Source: Trichinella spiralis (Eukaryota > Nematoda > Enoplea > Trichinellida > Trichinellidae). Taken from it: 64,000 bases of DNA. Position numbers and translations under genes: made by a program. Below the pieces are notes generated by a model. The model was not told where the DNA came from and did no database searches. It saw only the letters and a program-made list of their open reading frames with translations. Below are positions 54,154 to 64,000 of the stretch, in pieces (within the stretch, counting starts at the first letter, position 1; every line of letters starts with the position of its first letter). Location of the stretch: contig CM012953.1 in the NCBI GenBank assembly GCA_000181795.3, positions 14,552,183 to 14,616,182 on the forward strand, given 5' to 3'.

Positions 54154-55593
54154 CAGGAATGAAACACACAGCAGACAATAACGACAGAAGAAACAAGACA
54201 AATAAAATAGCAATACTATACAAGATTTGCAAGTTATATAAAATACTGTAGAAAAGTACAGTAAACAATATTATTGCGGGAAATGTTTTTAATTTTATAT
54301 TTCTGAAAATTTCATTAAAAACATATTTATCAATAAAGTATATTATTTAATTTGAGTTATCTTGGTTATATTAGCAGTTTAAGAATTTTATAAAACATTT
54401 GCATAACAATTTTGATAATATATTTCTAGAAATTATAAATACTGAGATTATTATTATTTTTAATATTTTTAGATTGTGTAAATTATAATGTATATTAAAT
54501 TCTTTTTCATTTGAATATTTTATCTTGAAAATTAACCATTTCTTACTGTAATTTATTCGAAAAATTTGAATATGTACTGTAGTAGTTGTCTTTTGAGACT
54601 GTTAAATGCAGTTTTGATTGCAGCCGGTATAGCAGAAATTTATTTGAATTTTTGGCACCTTCATCTCTTTGCTCTGTTTGAGACTAGGTTAGATTGTTTA
54701 TTTCTTTTAGTTTTGAAATTGAAATTTTGAATTTCAAACGATGTTGTTTCTTAGTTTGAATTTGAATCCGTTTCAGCGCTGAGGTTTGTTTTCGCGCGTT
54801 AAACGCAAAGTTTTCAATGTTTATTGAAGATTAGTGTTTTTTCAGTTTAATATGCATGGCTTGAAGTTGTATTCTGACATTTTGCATTGTATCTCACTGC
54901 AATATTTTAATTTTTTTTTGATTTATCACGGTGGTGCTCATTTTTATTTCAAATATATTGCTTCAGTTGATTGATGAAAAGCAGTAGAAATGCAAAAATT
55001 AATTGTCTGTATAATTTTTAATAATTGTATGATTAAAAAACAATTAATTTTTGATTGTGATATTGTTTTCTTAAAATACAATTGAAATGCATTATTTGAA
55101 ATATTTATATATTTTAAATATTTTTATGATTATAGGATATAATTTGAAAATGAAATTTGCAGAAATGCAAGACAAAAATTCTTTTTTTACTTTTACCAAG
55201 GTTATATTTCAAAACGTAGTGTTTGCGTTGTAACTAATTGTGCACACGATTGTTCAATATCATTTGTATAGCTGTTGTTTGTAGAACACTTTAGTTGTGT
55301 TTTATTTTTACAGTTATTGTTTTGTCTAGAGTTGTGTATTGCATGTCGTATGTTTTATTTCTAGCAGAACTTAAACGGCAGACTTACCCCTAATTCTGTC
55401 GCTAATCATACCGATTGTTTATAAATGCGCATTGTGTATATATATAAGAGGAATGTGTAAACCGTGAATTTCGAAAGAACTGTCAGAAAAGAGTTGTTTT
55501 TCGATGCTATTCGAAACTAGTTTTTATCGTCTCTTCGAATGGTATCATAACATATCGTATTATTTATTGTAAAATTTATAGATTCGTGGAAAT
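54154..55593. other. Divergent intergenic region, EIF1AD and TTF2
   Basis: About 1.4 kb AT-rich; promoters of both genes are expected. No coding exon, RNA gene or mobile element was recognised. Confidence 0.4.
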
Positions 55594-58500
55594 ATGGCTG
55601 AAATTTCTTCAGATTCTGACGAAATCTCTGAAGAATATTTGTACAGCACCCCACTGACAGGTTCTCGATCTAGACGTATAGAAAATCTTGAACTCAGTGC
55701 TATTCCATCTTTTCGATCTGTTTTGTTTGATCAAATAGTATCAGATAATGATAGCGGTCAATTGGGAGATCTGGAAGCTGCTAGTTCAGGAAATACTGAA
55801 ACAATTTCTGATGGGAAACAGCGAAATGCGGTGACCAAATGCAGTGATGTCTGTAGTCCAGAGAAGGTAAAAGACATTGTCGGTTCTACAGTCATTATGG
55901 AAAGTATAGATGAAAGCAAATCTGCGAACGGTGTCTCTTTCAGCAATGAGGTGAATATTGCATTTTATTTTTCTTTAAAATTATCATCCAGAGCTAGTGG
56001 AAATTTTGAACTTTAAACCATTCGTCTACTAGAAATACAAAAGCTATTTCCCTGGTGTAAGTGGAAAAGCTGATGATCGAAGTCGAAGTGAGATTTTCAT
56101 GACTACGAAGAAGATATTGCCAGCGCATCCCGACCGGAAAGAATTTTCTGGAGTCGTAATTTTGAGTTCAGAAGATGAGAAGGAGAATGGTTCTTCATCG
56201 CCCGAGGAAAAAGATATTTTTCGAGATCAGCTTCAATATTCCCAACACCGAGAAATTGTTTCGAGTGCATCTTCTAGTTCTGACGAAGAATCCTCTTTTG
56301 TTATTTTCAAAGAGCGCAAAAATATGCTGAATTTCAGTGATACTGATTCTGAAAATGAATGTGAACAAACTGACAAAGATCATGAAAAAAAACAAGAACA
56401 AGTTGATATAGCTTCATCGCATTCAAATGATTCAGAAAAAAGTGTTGATAAATCTTCATCAACAGGTGAATTGTGTGTTAATTTGAAAGCAAAAAGCTAA
56501 TAATTTCAAATATCATAATGATAATTTAGATTCTTCACACAGTCAGAGTGGAGGCGTTCGTAAAATAGCGGACTTGGAGAAGCAGCAGAATGATGCGTTG
56601 AGGATGTTGCATGCATTGCAGGTTTTTGGTTTTTTTATTCTCTCTTTTAAATAAAAGTTATATCGTCATTTTTATCGCTGTTTGCATTTCAGATGAGTTT
56701 GAAAGTTCGAAACAGTTTGCCTGATAAAGGTGCACGGATAATTACAACAATGTTATCAACGCAGAAGCAAATCGATGAATTACGTAAGACATTTTCAATA
56801 CGATAATAAATATAAAACTTATTGTTATGTATAGAATAATGATCATATTTATGAACAACTGATTGTGAAGCAATAAACAATAATTTGAATGTTTTAGAAA
56901 AGCAAATTGCTTCATTAAAAGCAAATGAAGTGGAAGTCGAAAAAGAGCTAAAGCGATCTGCAGAACAGGAAGGTCAAGATTTTAATAATGAAATTGAGAG
57001 AATTACAAGAAACCTTGTTGGAAGAATTGAAAAAAATCGACTGGTGGAAGTTCGTCAGCTGACATATAATGTTATTTTCAATTTGCACGAGTAATATATT
57101 TTTTAAAGCGGTTTATCAGCAGTGTTCGTATAATTCTGTGTTAATGTAAATTTGAACAGGGCATGGAAGACTTGTCCTAAAGAAACCGAAGAAACAGCCG
57201 ACCCGAACGGTCTTCGTGTAGCATTGATGCCACATCAACGTCAAGCGCTCACTTGGTTCTTGTGGAGAGAGAAACAAAATCCAAAAGGTGGAATTTTAGG
57301 TATGTTTTATTTGTAAAACAGTTTGCGGTAACAATTTAAATATATTATAATTTAAAAAAAATAATTTATTTCAGCCGATGACATGGGACTTGGTAAAACA
57401 TTATCAATGATAAGTCTCGTGATGTACAAGAAATTCAACAGAGACACGAGAGAATTCACCAAGGGTCACATGAACGATCTTTGTGGTATGTAAATTTAAA
57501 ACAACGATTTCTTTTTAAAATTAAAATAATTTCAGAAGCAGAAAACTTGATTCCATCCAAAACTACTCTTGTCGTATGCACGAATTCTTTGGTATCACAG
57601 TGGAATGGAGAAATCAACAGTCGTGTCAATTCCGGCTTACTTCGTGTTAAAATTTTTCACGGAGCCAACCGAGAAAGAGTAGCCGCAAAGTGAGTTGTTC
57701 CATTTCATATTTACAGAGCGGTTTTCAATTAATTGAAATTTAATTTTCAACTGCATATTAATGATGATTTTGTTTGCTTAATTTTCATATTTATGTATTT
57801 GTAGAAATTTCTATAGAATGTTATGTGAATAAAAGGAATATTTTATTGTTTTATTTATAATTTTAACATGATAAATGTAGCTTTGCAGCAGTGTAATGAA
57901 TTTTATTTAAAAAAAATGAGAATAAACTTGAAATATTTTTATTGTTTTTTCAATTTTATTCTTTTTTTTAGTCTCGCAAGATATGATATCGTCATTACTA
58001 CTTACGGCACAATATCGAGTGAACTGGGAAAGGATGTATGTCAATTATGAATAATTTTGAACCATTTTGTTGTTTTCAATAATTATATTTGAAATAATAA
58101 TTTAGAAAGAGTCGAGTAGAGTATCTGTGCTTGGTCAGATTGCTTGGGAGCGCATAATTCTTGACGAAGGGCACACTATCAAAAATCACAGTACACAAGC
58201 AGCGATCGGATGTTGCAAGCTGAACAGTATTTATCGTTGGGTGTTGACTGGAACTCCAATACAGAATCAGTTGAAAGATTTGTACTCGTTGATAAAGTAA
58301 TGAAAAAAAATTATTTTATATTATTTATGAATTATAATCTTTGAATAAAAATATTTCAGATTTCTTCGTTGTGAACCTTTCGACGATCTGCGAGTTTGGA
58401 AAACCTGGATGGATGCGAAATCAGGTAACATTTTGATGATTATTATTAGTTTTCACTTATTGATCTGTGTTTTAATGTGGCATTTAATAGTTTTAGTTAA

Positions 58501-60954
58501 GAGAGTTTTAATTTTTATTTTGTAAAATTTTATTTTTTTGTTCGTAATAATGATGATGATGGTTCTATTGTACATCAGTGAGATTGAAATTTTTTCACTC
58601 TGCAATGTGCAACAACAATGCAGACCATGATAGTCCATTTTGAAAAGATGAAAAATTTGAGCATAAGTTGAATTTGGAGATTTTTATTTAAATGAAGCAA
58701 TCATGGTTATCAGTTGTTAATATTACTAATGTCGTTGATTATTATTAGAATCTTCGAAGAAGCGGATGAATTCTCTGATTAAAAGTATGCTTTTACGCAG
58801 AACAAAGGAACAAAAATGTTCTGTCACCGGTTCGGCAATAGTAATAATTTTTTAAATTTTTTAATTAAAAAGCAATTTTTTTCTTGTTTTGTTTTCAAGG
58901 TAAGCCTTCCACCAAAAACGGTTTCGGTTGTGCGATTGAAGTTGTCAAAACAAGAGGAGACTACTTATATGAAAATGTTCACTGCTACAAGGTGAGGAAA
59001 AATTCATCATATGCATTATGATAATAATATTTTTTACATTGGTCCATGTGAAGACGATACGTGGAAGAATTTTTAAAATATGAAGAGCAAAAGCATAAAT
59101 TTGTATATCCTGCGCACAATTCCAACAAGGCCACTGGTGCTGTTGAAGGATATCGTAATCCGTTTTCAGGCAAGATTATTATTATTATTGTTGTTTGTTT
59201 GTTTTTTGCATTGAACATCAAATATATTTTTATATTAGATGCAAAAATGAAAGTTTCTGGAGAAAAGCAACGAATGCAAATTATTGTAATGTTGTTGCGC
59301 CTCCGTCAAGCATGTTGTCATTTTGCTTTGACAAAAGAGGTTATTATTATTATTATTATTATTTCATTTCTTTTTCAATAAAAGTAAAAAGAAGAAAAAT
59401 TAATATTTCTACAGGCTGTTGACATTGATGCTTTGTGCATGGATCGAGAAGAGCATGATTTGTCAGAACGATTGCAAGAAATGTCTCTGGTTGATGAATT
59501 TCCCGATGTCAGTGATATCATCGGTGAGCAAAATACAGAAAAAACTGGTGTTCGGGAACTTTTTGAAAATTCCTTCGTAAGCACCAAAGTGAGTTGGTCA
59601 TTTTCTTATTCTATATCTTTACAAATGAATAATCATTTTTTAATATTAATAAATTATTTAAACTAGAAAAAAAATTTAAACTGAACTTTTCATATGGTAA
59701 CTTTTTAGTAGAAAAATAAATTTCTTTTTGGTAATGATTGTTGTATTACAATTTATTATCAGTTATAAAAACGATTATGCTTGTTAATTTCGCTTTAATT
59801 TAATTGATCGTCGTTTTGCATGTTGAGTAAGATGTTTTGACGCATTTTTGATTGACAATTTTATTTTCAGGTGAAATTTGTCATGGAGAAAATTGAATTT
59901 CTTCGAAAATCAACCACAACTCCTCGAAACAAATTGTCAGTTGATCGTTGACATTTGAACATGTATTTATTATATTTTTTGTATGTTGTATTTTGTTTTT
60001 AGCGTGATTGTCAGTCAGTGGGTAAAGCTGTTGGATATTCTAAGTGTTCATTTGAAGAAGAGAGGTATCAGTTTTACTTGCATATGCGGAGGTTTGAAAA
60101 ATGAAGAACGTGGTGAACGGATGGCGAAATTTAACAGAATTGATTCGGATCCAGAGGTGATAACAACTATTTTGCACTGGTGTCGGTTGCCGGTTTTGGA
60201 AATTTTAAGCTGCCCTTTAATTTTCAGGTGATGTTATTGTCGTTAACGGCCGGTGGAGTTGGCTTGAATTTAACAGGCGGCAATCATCTTTTTTTGATGG
60301 ATTTACATTGGTGAGTTTGTATTATATTAAACGTTCTAAAAAGGCGATATCGTTCGTTTTCTTTTCTGTAAATCAGGAATCCTGCTCAAGAGCTGCAAGC
60401 TTCAGACAGAATCAATCGTATTGGTCAAACGCGAGATGTTGTCATTTATAAGTTAGTTAACCGTGAAAATTTACTCTTCTTCATATTTTACCGTGTTCTT
60501 TTTCTTGTGTTTCCAGAACCGTTTGCTCTGGGACAATAGAAGAAAAAGTTCTGAAATTGCAAGAAGAAAAACTGGCATTGGCGGAAAGTGTACTTTCGGG
60601 GTAATTAAAATCATTGTAGATTTAGCAAGAGCTAATCTGTTATTTATTTTAAATATTTCTTAAATTGTATACGATTTATATATATGTATATATATATATA
60701 CGGTGTAGAAGATGTGCATTGAATTGCACTTTTAGTGTTTACTCGAAGAGAATAGTTTTCATATTGGGTTATAATATAATTATAATAATAATTTGATTGA
60801 TTGTTTGTTTTTGTATTTGAATTGTAGAGTAGCACGTCAAGATCCACGATTGTTGTCACTGAACGATTGGAAATTTTTGTTCAATTTGGAAAATTCAGAA
60901 CATCCAGCAGTGAAGCCCGTCATGCAGAAGGGTTTTTTGAAACGAAAAAAATAA
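55594..60954 (+). CDS. TTF2: Transcription termination factor 2 / lodestar, SWI2/SNF2 ATPase
   Basis: dsDNA-dependent ATPase that releases RNA polymerase II transcripts. Twenty-two exons: 55594-55950, 56033-56465, 56530-56621, 56693-56783, 56898-57090, 57160-57299, 57375-57485, 57536-57689, 57972-58035, 58106-58296, 58360-58424, 58749-58840, 58900-58991, 59054-59169, 59239-59339, 59415-59588, 59871-59935, 60003-60156, 60228-60310, 60377-60451, 60517-60600, 60838-60954; 1,017 residues. The N-terminal third is acidic and Ser-rich; a charged coiled coil covers about 300-385. Helicase motifs: [16 protein letters not shown], Walker [10 protein letters not shown], box [11 protein letters not shown] (DEGH rather than DEAH), [52 protein letters not shown]. 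The GRF zinc finger of vertebrate TTF2 is not seen. The intron at 59170 starts GCAAG. Confidence 0.95.
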
Positions 60955-63570
60955 TTCAGTCTCAGAACGATTGACACGCATAATGCGGATGTTGAAGTAT
61001 TTTTTTTGTTGTTTTTATTTTTTTTAAATTTTTAAATTTTTTATATTTTGTTTGAAATTATTTACAATTTTGTGGAAAAGGGGGTGTGTTGAATTAAAAG
61101 TTATGTCGAACAATTTCGACCGTCTTCTATCTTGTGAATCCATGAAAATGAAAATATTTTACTTCCACCAGATTGTTACTTTGTGCTGTTATTTGAGCAA
61201 AAAATGTTTATTTACTATTTTATTAATTGATTTGTGCATTATAATTGATGCCTCGTGGGCAGGCAGTATTTGCCTTACGTCATTCAACAATCCTGAATCG
61301 CACATTGCACTGCACACTATTTACCGTTTTTGTTGTTGTTTTTCATGGTTTTTTGTTTTTTCATCAGACTAGCAGAAAATAATTTCTCACGAATGCTAGT
61401 TGAAATAGCAAAATGTAATGACAGTGTTTTTAAAAAATTATTTTTTTAATATTTTTTTTGCTATTCTGCTGTAGTAGTTGTTGGAATGCCAACTGCAGCA
61501 CACTTTTGTAACTCTAACATAATGATAAAATATGTTTCAGTTGTTTATTTGTTAGTTATTTTTATAATGGAATTTTCAGAATTGTTTATTCACATGGAGT
61601 CAGTTTATTTATTCCTGAAAAGCAGCCAAAAAAAGTATACCGTTCACTGAAAAGGTTCAATAAATAAATTTTTAAGCAGTGGGCAGTGATGTATTTTTTA
61701 ATAATGACGAAATTGTACATAAAAATATAATCAAAAATAGAAATTGTTGTCTGCATTTTGTTTATGTATTTATCATTATTAGTTTTATTTATTATTTATC
61801 ATTATACGATGATTATAGATTGCTTGCTATTTGTTCTTTTAAAAATTTTGACAAACTCAAGCATATGATGATGAATGCTTTCATATATATATTTATATTT
61901 ATATTTATAAATATTCTTGAATACTTTTCATTTTTCTTTATGGATAACAATCAATAATAATTTAATGCTGTTTATTGATGAAAAACTTCAAGTGAAAATA
62001 TTCTGTAAATTCTAAAGGGGGTACCACAGGAGAAAATATATTTAGTAGTCGTTTCGTTGTGCTAATAATATTCTTCACCGTTTTCTAACTGTAAAAATTT
62101 TAATATCTGAACAATAAATGTGGATGCAATGTTTTGTTTGTCATGCTGCAGTCCAAATTTATTGCTAACCTGCAATTTATTGTGGTTATATGATTATTTG
62201 CAGCGTTGTTGATTTAATGGGGCGTGGGTTTGCTTGTTCAGGTTTAAAATTCTGATCATCAAAAAATCAAAATTTTTTAAATTTATTTTTCCAGTAGTGC
62301 GTAAATTCTAGTGGCGTGCCGTGATGAAAAAACACTTTTGAACTACGTTAAATTAAATTACATTTCGACTGAAAAAAGAACTCAAATTTGCGCAGTCAAT
62401 ATTTGTCACGATATTATTGAGGCACATTTTAATATTTTTCTATTTTAAACAATCAAATCTTGTTATTTTTGTGAAACGTGTGACAACAGTAAACAAAGCT
62501 GATTATATGAAAAAAGCAAACAAGTGAATTGAAAATTTTAAGTGCGTTATTTATTATTGCATGTTGAGATGTAGAAGAGCTGAAGTAATTTTTATTTGGT
62601 ACTGATTTTTTAAAAAAGTAAAAGAATTTATGAAAATTTTCAAAACACATAATAATTCTCAACTTTATATTGTTTGCTTAAAAAATTTTGATATCTTCAT
62701 TCTTAATTTTATCTATTCGAAACAGCGAACGAACGAAAACGTAAAAATAACACCGTATGAACAATAAGCTTTTTCCTAAAAAGCCTACCTAGAAAAGAAA
62801 ATAATTTTAATTGATCTCAATTTGCTTTTTTACTTTTTGTTATACTTACTACTTGTTATTAATTTACTTACAAAATTTTTTACTGAAATATTCTTTGCAC
62901 TGTCAGTTAACTTTAGCTTGTTTAGGTCAGAAGGCAGATTTATATCTAATTTGGGATAATTATTAGGATCTGTGGCAAATCAACATTTATCAACAATGTG
63001 AAGGTTGAAATTTAACTTCTACTTGACTTGGGCAAAATCCATCCGACAAGCCAGCTAATAAACCAAATTTTTGTATTAGTCAACTGTTGATCTCAAACAT
63101 AAGGATGAAGGATACTACCAACTGTAGATGACTGCAACTACTACTACTACTACTACTACTACTAGTACAACTAGTATAAGAGGTAGATGCAACTGAAGTA
63201 ACTTATGCATAAGAAATGAGGAATGTGTTATAGATGAGGCGAGAGGCATTGTTCTGTATGGATGGGTTCACATTCTATTGAAAACTCTGAGTAATTTTTT
63301 TTATCATAGCTAATTACTAGAGTAGGCCAAAAAGCCAAGAATACTGAAAAAGAAAATATAAAGCACACCTCCAGAAGATGAACCAATTCTTTGAAACTGG
63401 AATGATATATTTCAAAAAATTTACGATGCATAAACATTTGTTGATTAATTAAGAAAAAAAAGACAATTTCTCTAAATCAGTAAATTTTAATAAAAACATA
63501 TTCGTTTATGGTGTTATGATTCAGTTATTTATTAAGAAGATAAATTTTTTGAGCAAATTACAAACGTAAG
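60955..63570. other. Long intergenic region at the right side
   Basis: Holds the TTF2 3' UTR and about 2 kb of AT-rich sequence. A short ACT trinucleotide run lies near 63139-63164. The open frames (for example 61052-61372, 61679-61957) are low-complexity and show no homology. I found no upstream exons or left end of the piggyBac remnant here. Confidence 0.4.
63139..63164. repeat. (ACT)n simple repeat
   Basis: Eight or so uninterrupted ACT/CTA units in the intergenic region before the piggyBac remnant. Confidence 0.8.
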
Positions 63571-64000
63571 ATGCCTTCCATTGTGCACAACTATATCATG
63601 CATATGGGAAGTGTCGATTTAAACAACATGCTCTCTGGTCTGTATAGAGTCAATCGTAAAAGCCGAAACTGGACGAAAGCTGTTTTTTGGGTTACTGTAA
63701 TTGCAGCTACAAACGGATGGCTGCTGTATCGAAGAGTGTATGAACTGTTTTTTGGGCAAAAAACGGACAGCATGGATTTACTGGCCTTTGTGATCAGCAT
63801 AAGTGAATCACTTTGTCTTACAAACAAAGCGGTTATATCACGACAGAGAAGTAGAAGGGATAGTACTATGGAAGAAGTAGCTGAGCCAAGCACGTCAACC
63901 GAGGCAAGATCAATGCCGCCAGTTGTGCATGATGCGCAGTAAGATAAGGTAGCGCATTGGCCAGATGTAGGAAAAAAGTGAAAAAGATGTCGTTACTGTT
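63571..64000 (+). pseudogene. piggyBac-type transposase, C-terminal remnant
   Basis: The open stretch reads PSIVHNYIMHMGSVDLNNML, then GLYRVNRKSRNWTKAVFW and NGWLLYRRVYELF. This is the end of a PGBD/piggyBac DDE domain (family pattern P-x-V-x-x-YN-x-HMGGVD ... RS-x-x-W). A stop at 63940-63942 is followed in the same frame by DKVAHWPDVGKK, a second stop, then KRCRYC, the beginning of the Cys-rich C-terminal finger. Two in-frame stops inside a conserved tail show it is broken. The N-terminal two thirds are missing and the copy runs off the window edge. Confidence 0.8.

Noticed and set aside
61679-61957. Open frame rich in Ile, Phe and Tyr after TTF2
   Set aside because: Composition is what AT-rich noncoding DNA gives by chance; there are no homology or splice signals.

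Overview
The window is animal nuclear DNA. It is AT-rich (roughly 70% by eye) and carries intron-rich protein genes on both strands, whose mostly short introns end in canonical acceptors. The gene set is metazoan: class C GPCR, SCUBE, NELL, DENND1 and INPP5K. Compact AT-rich introns, simple AAT/TAA repeats, a gustatory-receptor-like gene and DNA transposon remnants suggest a small-genome invertebrate. A nematode or other ecdysozoan is most likely, but I cannot place it to species.

Layout, left to right: acyl-CoA-binding protein (+, 405-1713); a GC-richer multi-pass gustatory-receptor-like gene (-, 2206-3454); a decayed Tigger/pogo-like transposon (5664-6419); 4-hydroxyphenylpyruvate dioxygenase (+, 7169-9596); a very large class C GPCR with five tandem venus-flytrap domains (+, 10537-22713) and a tRNA-Met inside one intron; INPP5K-type inositol 5-phosphatase (-, 22826-25078); mitochondrial methylmalonyl-CoA mutase (+, 26987-31435); a hAT-type MITE with an intact 8-bp target duplication (31612-31913); an intronless SETD3-like methyltransferase (+, 32305-33726); a short NELL protein (-, 34848-36775); a SCUBE protein with an extra N-terminal region (-, 38164-44419); connecdenn/DENND1 (+, 46445-50116); mitochondrial ribosomal protein uS7m (-, 50525-51957); a small NDUFV3-like complex I subunit (+, 53072-53396); EIF1AD (-, 53659-54153); the TTF2/lodestar ATPase (+, 55594-60954); and a broken piggyBac transposase end at the right edge (63571-64000).

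The genes do not form one pathway. They are housekeeping metabolism (HPD, MUT, ACBP), mitochondrial function (MRPS7, NDUFV3), membrane traffic and phosphoinositides (DENND1, INPP5K), secreted multidomain proteins (NELL, SCUBE), sensing (class C GPCR, GR-like) and nuclear functions (TTF2, EIF1AD, SETD3). Exon models were built by hand from reading frame, splice-site phase and family similarity. For every multi-exon model the summed exon lengths are divisible by three. The main observations are the five-domain class C receptor, the SCUBE N-terminal extension, a 42-bp perfect palindrome between two convergent genes, and an apparent excess of GC-AG introns (5 of 119 modelled).
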